The notes beneath the pieces are model-generated. The model saw only the letters and a list, made by a program, of their open reading frames with translations. It had not been told where the DNA came from and did not search any database. DNA of 64,000 nt, taken from the NCBI GenBank assembly GCA_008477525.1, contig SPDT01000004.1:4588001-4652000 (forward strand), in the 5' to 3' direction. Positions 12,852-21,699 of the stretch are shown here, in pieces (the stretch's first letter is position 1; every line of letters begins with the position of its first letter). A program made the position numbers and the translations under genes. Origin of the DNA: Hypomyces perniciosus. Its lineage: Eukaryota; Ascomycota; Sordariomycetes; Hypocreales; Hypocreaceae.

Positions 12852-12928
12852 TGATACAAATAAATAGTGTATCGTCCTTTTCCTTCCTTCCTTCCTTTCA
12901 TTCCTCTTCATCTGCACTTTGCATATCA
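12852..12928 (+). repeat. Right 77-bp LTR of the miniature element
   Basis: Starts TGATACAAATAAATAG and ends GCATATCA; followed by the TTTAT duplication. Confidence 0.88.
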
Positions 12929-13488
12929 TTTATATCCAAGACCTTGATATTGTTCGAAATCTCTATAAAAGACCCTGATTACTAAATAATAGGAAACTGC
13001 CTATCCTAGTTATAGTTTAAGCTATTAATAGCAGTAATAATAGCAGTGGGGATAATATTAGTTTTATATAATAGACTTAACAGACTTAATAACCTTAATA
13101 ATTACAGTAACTATAGAGAGGGCGAGGGCAACCTAAAGGGCGACCTAAAGGGCGACCGCCTATACATTAACTAGACCCCAGTATTTAGCAAGCCCCTTTA
13201 TAATTTAAGATAGATAGCTTTATTAGCTCACAGCAGACGCCACAAAGCTCTAGATCGTCATCTCAGCATTCTAGGGGCCGCAGAAGCTCGCAGGTCGCTA
13301 AAACATTGCAACAATAAAGCCGTATCTTAGCCACAGCTTTAGCTAGAATTAAAGAGGGGATTAATAAAATTATACCAGCTATATAGCTAGGAGAATAGTT
13401 AGCTTTGATATAAATAAATAAAGGGGATAATAAAGATTTATTATTTAAAGTAATCTGATATACTATAAATAGCTGTTATATAAAGAAT

Positions 13489-13584
13489 TAAGTTATAGAG
13501 TATAAGGAGCTGTAAGGAGATTTTTGCGGGTGGCGTATAGACTATCTCTATAAATAGCAATTTTTATCTATATAAATAGCACTA
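13489..13584 (-). repeat. Right 96-bp terminal inverted repeat
   Basis: Reverse complement of 11,391-11,486; ends ATAGCAC-TA. Confidence 0.75.
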
Positions 13585-16500
13585 CTTAAATTTTAAAGTA
13601 TTTATATTATAATATCTATTATATTTAATATTTTATAGGCTTCATTAAGTATTCTATTTATTAATATTTTTAAATGTAAAACTATATTATTAAATATTAG
13701 TTTTCATTGTTTATATTTTCTATAATATTAATATAAACATAAAGATTAAAGTTGTTATTTAAAAGTAAGCTTTTTCTTTATTAAAGTATTATATCTTTAA
13801 TACTATAAGAATAGTTTGTAGTTTTTTATTACAAATTTTATAATTATATTCAATAAGTAAATATATTAATATAAAATATATTATTATTTATAAACTATTA
13901 TGTTTATTATATTAAGAAAAAATACTATTAAATATTTAATTTAAAGTATTTATTTTTATAATTATTTTCTTGTGAGAATTAAGAAAGGTAAAGATTAAAA
14001 TAGTTATAAATTAGGTTTTAAAATAATTATATATAATAATATAAAGCCTTTATAATTTTATTTATATAGCCAGTTACTAAAAACTATATAATAGTAAAGG
14101 ACTTTAATACTATATATTTTTTATAATAGGCAACTAATAACGAAAACTAAAATATACTAGTAGTTAACTAGGCCTTTGACACTAGCCACTTTCTCTTTAA
14201 CCCTCTAAATACCTTAATATATATACTAAGTAATACAATTAACCTAACATTTTCAAATATTCTATTAATTGAAGCTATATTAAAAAAATACCTATTTACT
14301 AGCTTTAACTATACTACTTTAAATATTATAATCCTAGTTTTAGCTTACTGCCTAATACCCCTTAAAGGACTAAAGGTTAAAGGAGCTAATAATTAAAACA
14401 ACTTTTTAATATTAATAAAAAAAAGGATTTAACTTTTCTCCCCCCTTTAACTAACAATAATAGCTATAAACTAAACAGTTAAGGTATTACTATTACTCCT
14501 TTATATATTAACTAAAATAATAAACTAATTACTAAATTATTTACCTCTTTAACTATAGTAAAGGGCCAAGTATAAAAAAAGCTATTAAGCTTTCTTAACT
14601 ATTAAAAGAACGATAGCTATATTATTAAATACTTTTCTTTATAATACTAAGAAATCTTTTAAAACGAGAGTAAAGAATATATTATTAAGGATATTTATAA
14701 TAAAAAAGAGGCAGAGCTTTATATAAAAGTTAATTATAGTTTATATAATAAAAAAGTTTAAAGTTTATTAATTATACTTTTATTAATAAATAAAAGATTT
14801 TTAATAAATAGCAGTTATTAAATAATAATACTGAATTGTTTAATAAAAGCGCAGTTAATAAAAGCTTAAAGTATATAGCCGCTATTTATTAATATATTTA
14901 TAGTAATATAGATATTATATATAAAGAATAATATAATTTATATTAAAAGGGATTTATTATTCATTAATTTAAATTTAAAGGGTTTTTAATTACAATAATA
15001 ATAGTAGATTTATTTTAAAATAATATTATTATTTACAGTTAACCTTTATTTACAATTTTTAATAAAGGTTAATTTTTTTTTAAGTTTAGAAATTAAGTTT
15101 AGGTTTTTAATAAATAAAGTTAATTAAATTAAAGTAAATTAAAAGTTAATAAAATAGCGCTATTATTATTATCTTTATTAATATTTAAAAAGGGTATATT
15201 ATTTAAGGCTTAGATTTATAAGTTATTTAAGTATTACAGGTAATATTAATATACTATTAGAGTTTAATTAATATACTTTATTAAGCTATTTTATTATTAG
15301 CTTTAAACTACTATTAAATTAAAGTATAATTAATATAGTTAAATTTAGTAATTTTAATTTTATATTTAATATAAATTACTTTAATATATATTAAACTGCT
15401 TTTTTTTATTATATTTATTAAAGCTATGGTTTACTTTTTTATAGTAAAAGTAAAGTCTTTTAATAATATATTTTTTATAAAAGATTTAAAGGTAAAGTAA
15501 TAAAGTATATATAGTATTTAATTATATTAGGTTATTAGTTAGCGTTAAGGCAGTAGTTTAGTTATTCTATTAGCGTTAGTAATATTACTGTTAATATTAA
15601 TACTGCTACTATTAATAGCTTTATTAATACTAGCCTATTTAAATAATATAGAGGGCATTATAATAAGCGCCCTTTAAAGCCTATGATAAATAATTTAATA
15701 AAGTTAATATTATTTAATAAAATTAAATTTATTTAAGTTAATTATTTATATTTTTATAGTATTAGTAAACTTTTAAAAGACCTTTATCTTTAAAGCTTTT
15801 ATTATTTATTTAACAGTTTTACTATATTTATTACCTAATATAAATAACTTTACTATAAGATTTTAAAAAGGCTTATTTAATATATATAAGTTATTAAAAA
15901 ACTATAATACTTTTTAAAAAAGGTTAATTATTTTATATTATTTATTAATATTAATAAAAAATACTATATTAATCCTTTAATATTATTAAATAAAGTTATT
16001 AAAACTTTTAATAATAGTATTAAAGTTTTTTTATTACAGTTAATATATATCTCCTTTTAAAAGACTTATAATATATAAAATCTTTTTAAATTTAATTAAA
16101 AAGATTAATTAATTGATGATAAAAGTAATATTAATTTAAAAATATTAATTAATATATTTTTATTAATATTTAATAATATCCTTTTATTTATTATTAAATT
16201 ACTTAAAGTTTTTAATTTAATAGTAGCTAAATAAATTATTATTTTTAAGGCTTAATAGTAAAGTTATATTTAAAGCTTTAATTTAAACTTTAATTTATAC
16301 TTTAAAGTTTTAATTTTTAATTATTTATTTTAAGATTATTTATTTAAAAATCTTTTTTTATTTTTTTTTTAAATTAAACTTTTTTTAATTATTTAATTAA
16401 AGAGATAAAATTAATAATAAAGGTTATTATCTTTAATAATTGCATTTATTAAATATATATAGTTACTATTAATACTAGATTTTTATAGGGTTTTAAAGAA

Positions 16501-16753
16501 AAAAAGGAAAGCTATAAATTTATAGCTAAAATTATAGTTTATTAAACTAGGTTAAGCTGCAAAGTAAGGTTTAAAGTATTTATATTTATTTTATTTATAA
16601 TTAGCTTTTTATAAATATAAGGTTTAAAGGATAAAGGCTAGGCTATAAAGCTATTATTATAGGTTTAGGAATAAAAGGGGATTTAAAGGGAATTTATGAT
16701 TAATTAAATATATACCTTACAATAGCGCAGCCAAGTTAAAGGATAATATAAAC
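13585..16753 (+). mobile_element. RIP-degenerate LINE relic (endonuclease recognisable) and surrounding AT-rich debris
   Basis: Around 14,070-14,420 the plus strand still spells out an apurinic-type endonuclease of a Tad1/I-like non-LTR element: a DFNT motif, then FNPLNTLIYI...NTINLTFSN, then a TSFNYTTLNI block corresponding to the usual T.SDH..L. The rest, to 16,753, is more than 80 percent A/T by eye with stops in all frames. I could not place a reverse transcriptase with confidence. The left part (13,585-14,070) holds nothing recognisable. Confidence 0.5.
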
Positions 16754-16925
16754 TATTATAGTATAGAAAGGCAGGTTAACGTAAATATTATTATTATACT
16801 ATAGAGAGCGAGAAAGCCTTAAAGCTTTATAGAAAACTATAGCTAAGAACGCATTAAGGCCTAGTCATGTAACCAGGGCTTACGTAACAGGGCGTTAATA
16901 TCGCGTTACAGTCAGTGCTGTAACA
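16754..16925. repeat. 172-bp Gypsy-type LTR (same family as 57,489-57,660)
   Basis: Aligns end to end with 57,489-57,660. It starts TATTATAGTATAG (TGTTACGGCATAG before RIP-type changes) and ends AGTCAGTGCTGTAACA. Flanking 5-mers (TAAAC / AAGGG) do not match, so it is probably an LTR at the edge of a deleted element rather than a clean solo LTR. Confidence 0.65.
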
Positions 16926-17621
16926 AAGGGGCTATAACTTTAAAGAAAAGTAAAGGAGGTTAAAAAGCAATTATTTAAAGGAGAAATAGGTGCTAATAAG
17001 CAGGTAATAAGCTAAAAACTAATAGTTAGGTATAGTAGCAGTAGTTTACTGGTCTTTAAAGTTCTATATCTTTAGGGACTATAGTTACTGTTATATATAC
17101 ATTCCGGCCTATATAATATTATAAGAGCTCCGGAGCTTCCGGTCTCTTAACACGACTATAGTTTTATATTTAATATATAGTCTATTAATTAAAGCGCTAA
17201 TATATACCTTTACAATAGGGAATATCTCGAGTAGCTTTAAATTATTTAAAGCAGTTTTACTGGCAATTTATATAGCTATAGTAATCTATAGCTTGGCTAT
17301 TATTTAAAGTATATCTGTATTAAACACTTTACTAGATATATACATAGGCTGCGCTCCTCGCTAAAGGTTTCTCTACGCAGCTAATACTTAAAGCCGGTAT
17401 AAGGCATTAGCGCCTTTAATAGCGTATTCTTTTCTGAAATCCGATAGCAGTTATAGTGTATTCAAGTGAATTTAGGTGATGCAGTGCACTTTTTGCAGTT
17501 TAAGTAGTGACAGAGTAGAAAATCATTAACCCTTATTATAGTATGGCCTGGTTATACCGGGTGCGACTATAGTAAGTCGAATTATTGTTGCTGAAGACTG
17601 CAGGACGATATTAGTCAAGGG
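16926..17621. other. Intergenic repeat-derived sequence, nothing recognised
   Basis: Mixed AT-rich and ordinary sequence without a supportable ORF, LTR pair or inverted repeat. It ends in the left copy of the AAGGG duplication (17,617-17,621). Confidence 0.4.
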
Positions 17622-18005
17622 TGTCACGACCCGACCATTATAAGAACGTGATATGGTATGTACCCGGAGGAACCTCGGATAGACGAACCAATCAGCATTG
17701 GATTACTTGGATCACCATAAACTACAGAGTGATCCTAGTGAGCCGATGGAAGGACACCATGGATTATCAGGAAAACAAGTGTGATCCAAGGTGCTCTACG
17801 ATTATCTCCTTTATATATATACAACTGGCTTGTCACTTATTTAATATAGTTACTTAGACAGTCGTTAACAATTGCATTTACCAGAACCGCCTGTTCTACA
17901 GAATCGTGACTACGTTACCCTGCTTAGTATTCATCCCTGACCTCTCTGTTAATATAAACCCACGAGCCTCGGTTTATCCCTTGAGAATTAACCCGGATCG
18001 TCACA
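17622..18005. repeat. Solo LTR, 384 bp, with AAGGG target duplication
   Basis: Begins TGTCACGACCCGACC and ends GGATCGTCACA, so TG...CA with near-inverted termini TGTCACGA / TCGTCACA. It is bounded by a perfect 5-bp duplication AAGGG at 17,617-17,621 and 18,006-18,010. It has ordinary base composition and is hardly RIP-mutated, hence young or single-copy. The 78-codon frame inside it is not a gene. Confidence 0.85.
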
Positions 18006-18216
18006 AAGGGGCTGAGGAACGATAGAGCAAAAGTAAAGAACAGCTGAGGCTAAGAGAAGATTCACAAACGTGCTATTACACTTTTATGCCTTTATATTAT
18101 ATCTGCGCAGATCCCGCATTGGGGTAAAAGCCTAAGATGGCCATGACTATCCATGGTTAGTTATTATCGTGTTGGTATGAGTGTAGAAAGTGCAGGCGTT
18201 ATTATGGAAAAGGGCC

Positions 18217-18248
18217 AACCGGTCTGCAAAAAAGCGGGACCGCAAAAT
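18217..18248 (+). repeat. Left terminal inverted repeat of Tc1-like transposon
   Basis: Starts AACCGGTCTGC, then an A6 run, then GCGGGACCGCAAAAT. It is the reverse complement of 19,537-19,569 except for one extra A/T in the homopolymer. The outermost edge and the TA duplication could not be fixed. Confidence 0.75.
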
Positions 18249-18376
18249 GCGCCACCGACACAACGCCGCCATGACATCACGAAATTACAGCTATTTCAAG
18301 CAACCAATTTAACAAATCTAGCTCTAACAAATCTAGCTCAAACAAGATAACCTTCCTTTCTTAGGCAAATCCTATT

Positions 18377-19483
18377 ATGACTGGGCAAGCTGAGATTCAT
18401 TACTATCATCACGATACTCCGAAAAAAGCTAGGGTTAAAGGCGCTATTGCGTTTGCCCAGCTGCAAAAGAAGCGCTATGGCCACGACTTCAGCTATAACG
18501 ACATCTTCAAAGTCTGCCAAGTCAGCAAGACCTGCGGCTATGAGATTATTAAGTCTGTTGACCGGCAATTCCATAATTCCTTTGAAGAGCCCCGTGGCCG
18601 AAAGAAAATCCTATCGCCAGAAGACCTTAACAAATTAGAACAGCTGCTTTGGTCGGAAGGCTTCGAGGCCCGCCGACTAACCTACGCACAGCTTCTTCCT
18701 GCAGCTGGTATTGACAAGGAAGTTCATCCTCAAACGATCCAACGGGCCCTTGGAACACGGCAATGGTGTAAGTGTATTGCTTGCCCTAGGGCTTTTATTT
18801 CTTCTGAGCTTGCTGCCAAACGGGTCGAGTTTGCTCGCAAGTCTCTTGAGTTAAGGCCAACTAAATACGACTATCGTGATATCATCTCTTCGGATGAATG
18901 GCATACAAGCTGCGGCGAGTCTCGACAAGTCTATATCCTTCGGAAACCAGGGGAAAGGTTCTGCCCAGATTATATCCAAGAACAGCCGGAACCAGCAAAG
19001 AAAGATAAAGAACGCTTCAACGCCCATTTTTGGGGCGCTATTGGCTATAACTTCAAAAGCAATCTGGAAGACTATCAAATCTCTTCCAATAACAACGGCA
19101 AGATAACAGCAGCTTATTATCGTAACCGTATTCTTAAAAAGGTTGTAAAACCTTGGATTGATGAAGGCAGGGACTTCATCCTGGAAGAAGATCGCGATTC
19201 TAGCCATACAGCCAAATCAATCAGGGACTTCAAAAAGAAAGCTAAAATCAAGTTCTATTATAATGCCCCAGCAAGCCCGGACCTATCGCCAATCGAAAAT
19301 GCATGGCGTTTTCCAGCTATGATTATAAAAGACCTTCCCTGGTCTAGCCGAACAGATTTAATTCGCGATGCCAAAGGGGCTTGGGATATGATACCCCAGG
19401 AAACTATTAATAAGTGGATTGACTCAATGCCAGATAGGTTTAAAGCTGTATTAGAATTAGAAGGCAAGATGACTGGATATTAG
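18377..19483 (+). CDS. Tc1/mariner-family DDE transposase, apparently intact
   Basis: 368 codons, uninterrupted, lying between the inverted repeats at 18,217 and 19,569. An N-terminal helix-turn-helix region (residues about 20-130, with KGAIAF.Q and HPQTIQRAL) is followed by the catalytic domain: SSDEW (D173), RKPGERFCPDYIQEQ (190-204, a block typical of fungal Tc1 elements), EEDRDSSH (D272) and SPDLSPIENAW (E307). D272 to E307 leaves 34 residues, so the triad is of DD34E type. The protein cuts and pastes its own transposon. Base composition is normal, in strong contrast to the RIP-mutated neighbours, which suggests recent arrival or single-copy status. I cannot tell whether it is active. Confidence 0.88.
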   Translation: MTGQAEIHYYHHDTPKKARVKGAIAFAQLQKKRYGHDFSYNDIFKVCQVSKTCGYEIIKSVDRQFHNSFEEPRGRKKILSPEDLNKLEQLLWSEGFEARRLTYAQLLPAAGIDKEVHPQTIQRALGTRQWCKCIACPRAFISSELAAKRVEFARKSLELRPTKYDYRDIISSDEWHTSCGESRQVYILRKPGERFCPDYIQEQPEPAKKDKERFNAHFWGAIGYNFKSNLEDYQISSNNNGKITAAYYRNRILKKVVKPWIDEGRDFILEEDRDSSHTAKSIRDFKKKAKIKFYYNAPASPDLSPIENAWRFPAMIIKDLPWSSRTDLIRDAKGAWDMIPQETINKWIDSMPDRFKAVLELEGKMTGY

Positions 19484-19536
19484 CTAGTAAATTGAAGCTT
19501 GTTGTGTTGTGTTGTGTTGTGTGGCTTTTTTGCGAT

Positions 19537-19569
19537 ATTTTGCGGTCCCGCTTTTTTTGCAGACCGGTT
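19537..19569 (-). repeat. Right terminal inverted repeat of Tc1-like transposon
   Basis: Ends ...GCAGACCGGTT, inverted partner of 18,217-18,248. A GTGTT microsatellite (about 19,500-19,522) lies just inside it. Confidence 0.75.
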
Positions 19570-20700
19570 TGAGGGCATTGGCTTCGGTGACGAGTTTTTC
19601 CGGGCCAAGCCACTGGTGTTCCAATTCCGCTGTTTTCAGTTCCGTTCAATACTAATACCCATAGATGTCGCAGGTTGAGTATTTGTTAATTATTGTTTTA
19701 GAACAGTATCCTCCTTATTATTTTTTTAAGTAGGTAGTAGAATATAGCGCACTATAAATGTCTTTCTACTATAATATTTGCTAGAACTAAAATAAAAACT
19801 CTAGGAAAGTCTATAAGTATTTAAAACAGTTTAAAGTATTAATAACTTTATTTAAATTGAAGTTTAGTTGTTTGCGCGGTATAGAATTTTATTTTTTAAA
19901 TATATAGTTAAGTACTTTATGCTATTAGTTAAATATTTATTTTTACAGTATACAGTATTCGGTCGCCCGCTTGCTTCTATTATAAGAAACCCCCCCTAGA
20001 TCCACTAATGAAGGATTGCAAGCAATTACTGTATATAGAGTATACCTAATAAATCAATATAATTTATATACAGGGGCCGGTAATATAATTTATCACTCGT
20101 ATACTACTTTTAACTCTGCAATGTTAATGCTAGAGATTAATATATTTCGCTACTTATATTTTATTAGTTAAGATCCGCCCTAGCTGTTATACTAGAAGGG
20201 GTATAAATTTAATAGCTGGCTATATTTATTAATATTGGGATATAAATATACTACTAATATCGGAACTATGCCTGTATATAAAATGGTGGTAGTGTAAGCT
20301 CCGTTTTTTCTGTTAGGTCAGGTGACTTAACGGTAGTAGATTGCTTAGCGCGGGGTTTATTGTCATCTAAAAACGGAATTATGTTAACTCTAAATTTAGA
20401 GTTTTATAAGGCAAACAATGGAGGATATTGAACTTAAAAAAAGAGCTTAACGGGACCCCGAATTTTCTACTACCTATGGTCGTATGTGCTAGGATATTTG
20501 AAACCCGGCCTTATATTAAAGCCAATATAACCACAGCTTTTTTTGTAAAAAAAAATTAAAAAATTGTTGGAAGCGGAAAAATAAAAATAAAACCAAAAAC
20601 AGCCGGTATTCGCTAGTAGTCACCACCTAGCTATTAATCTGCTTAGTAGCTCATTTATAGGGGAGCAGATGGGGATTCTTGCGCTAAACTTATACGAACC
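19570..20700. other. Non-coding repeat-rich stretch; about 185 bp is shared with 51,140-51,325
   Basis: Mostly AT-rich and without ORFs. About 20,300-20,480 aligns with 51,140-51,325 on the other side of the gene island (shared landmarks GTGACTTAA, GCTCGGGGTT/GCGCGGGGTT, CTTAACGGGACCC and TTTTC.ACTACCTATC). Both copies contain a perfect 16-bp palindrome (here 20,387-20,402, ACTCTAAATTTAGAGT). The left copy has RIP-type differences from the right one. Confidence 0.55.
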
Positions 20701-20701
20701 G

Positions 20702-20992
20702 CTAATTCTCAGTTCCGTTTTCTTTTTCAAGGGGCTGTTTTAAGCGCCGTATTAACCGCTGCCGTTTCCCCCTCTGTCTTTCAAGTCTGATTTTTTTGAT
20801 AGATAGCGAAAAGTATATCTTGATCGAATAACCTGGGTGAGGTTGAGATGTATCGAGATAGCTTGAATGTCGTACTCGAGAGCAGTCATCACAAACAACC
20901 TTGTCGGGCGAAAGGTGTAAAAAAGAGTCGTTGTTCTCAGATATAAGAAACCGATGCCCGTTTATAACCTCAGCAGTCATTCCAGAAGCCAT
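20702..20992 (-). CDS. Hypothetical short ORF, possibly the first exon of a lost gene
   Basis: 96 codons starting MASGMTAEVINGHRFLISEN. The first ~55 residues look like a normal protein with a CDDC pair. The C-terminal part is Lys/Arg-rich and may be read-through beyond a splice donor (a GT directly follows the codons for PHP). No family recognised. It could be the orphan 5' end of a gene destroyed by repeats on its left. Confidence 0.3.
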   Translation of the reverse strand: MASGMTAEVINGHRFLISENNDSFLHLSPDKVVCDDCSRVRHSSYLDTSQPHPGYSIKIYFSLSIKKIRLERQRGKRQRLIRRLKQPLEKENGTEN

Positions 20993-21640
20993 TGTTTGAG
21001 AGAAAGAGACATGAAGAGGTATTGAGGGTGCTGTGATTCAACTCGCAGGAGATGTGCGATCTTCGCTGAGTATAAATCCGCCGGGGTGGCGCAACTTGTT
21101 CAGCTTCTATATCCAGTCTTATCCACTTGGACCAACTTGGCCTTCAGGAGGTCCGTGCTAGTTTGAGACGTGCCAAGTGGATATTTGGGCTAGTGACTAC
21201 TAGATATCACGCAAAGGGGGTGGAGAGATACAACCCTTGAAGGGACAAATCACATACGGTTTATCTTCTATTGAAATGGCAGCATGGGATTCGATTCTTT
21301 CGCTGAGGGAGCCCATGTGACCGCGCTCTGGAGAACTTCACTGTCAGAATGACATGAAGATTTAATAGCGAATAAATAAATATATGAGAAATAACTTCCC
21401 CAAACGACTGATGGAAATAATGAGCTCATACAAAATTTCTATTGAGAATATCTCACTCTGTTTGGGGTTTCATTTGCTTCTTGTTGGTAGATCGAGTGGA
21501 CGAGGCTAATAAGGACACTGTAAATTGATAAAAAACAGGTAATTATATTCAATATCCAAATTTTTTCATCTAAATGGGAATAATACAAGAAGACTACCCA
21601 GAATGGAAGTACTACTTTCGGGAGGCAACAGTATGACAGT
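20993..21640. other. Single-copy-looking flank, 3' side of the split hydrolase gene
   Basis: Ordinary base composition and no supportable ORF. Because the displaced last codons of the secreted hydrolase end at 21,641, the adjoining bases should be its original 3' UTR and downstream flank (inference). Confidence 0.45.
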
Positions 21641-21699
21641 TTAAGAACTGGCTGCCTGAGGGGGCACATTGGCTGCCTCAGCAGCACTCATATAATTTT
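21641..21699 (-). pseudogene. Displaced last 16 codons and stop of the secreted alpha/beta hydrolase gene
   Basis: Read on the minus strand, the sequence after the 9-bp duplication TATAATTTT (21,691-21,699) continues the frame that is interrupted at 27,606. It gives a Met codon, then SAAEAANVPPQAASS and a TAA at 21,641-21,643. The phase across the duplication is identical on both sides. An Ala-rich helical end of this kind is usual for the family. This is therefore the original C terminus, separated from the gene by the LINE insertion. Confidence 0.82.

Larger units (their letters stand above)
11971..12928 (+). mobile_element. Complete miniature LTR retroelement (TRIM-like), 958 bp
   Basis: Two direct repeats of 77 bp (11,971-12,047 and 12,852-12,928) bracket about 804 bp. 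The right LTR starts TGATAC and ends CATATCA, giving TGATA...TATCA inverted termini; in the left LTR the start is TAATAC, a RIP-type change. The element is flanked by a perfect 5-bp duplication TTTAT (11,966-11,970 and 12,929-12,933). Three bases after the left LTR, at 12,050, is TGGTAGCAATC, resembling a primer-binding site for an initiator-Met-type tRNA (TGGTAGC...). A short purine-rich AAAGCGGCGG precedes the right LTR. No reverse transcriptase or integrase fits in it; a small ORF is present. A solo LTR of the same family lies at 51,927-52,004. Confidence 0.88.
11391..13584. mobile_element. Non-autonomous DNA transposon with 96-bp terminal inverted repeats
   Basis: The first 96 bases (11,391-11,486) are the reverse complement of 13,489-13,584, with about nine mismatches by eye. 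Both ends read TA-GTGCTATTTATA inward, so a TA target duplication with TIRs starting GTGC is likely, although the exact edge is uncertain. The element carries the miniature LTR element at 11,971-12,928 as an insertion; without it the host is about 1.2 kb. Its right part (about 13,200-13,500, plus strand) still reads as a Gln-rich protein broken only by CAG-to-TAG type stops. No transposase motif was recognised. Confidence 0.7.

Noticed and set aside
17621..17857. 78-codon ORF in front of the Tc1 element
   Set aside because: Falls entirely inside the 384-bp solo LTR bounded by AAGGG duplications.
19500..19522. GTGTT/GTTGT short tandem repeat
   Set aside because: Simple microsatellite inside the Tc1-like element; no sign of a functional role.
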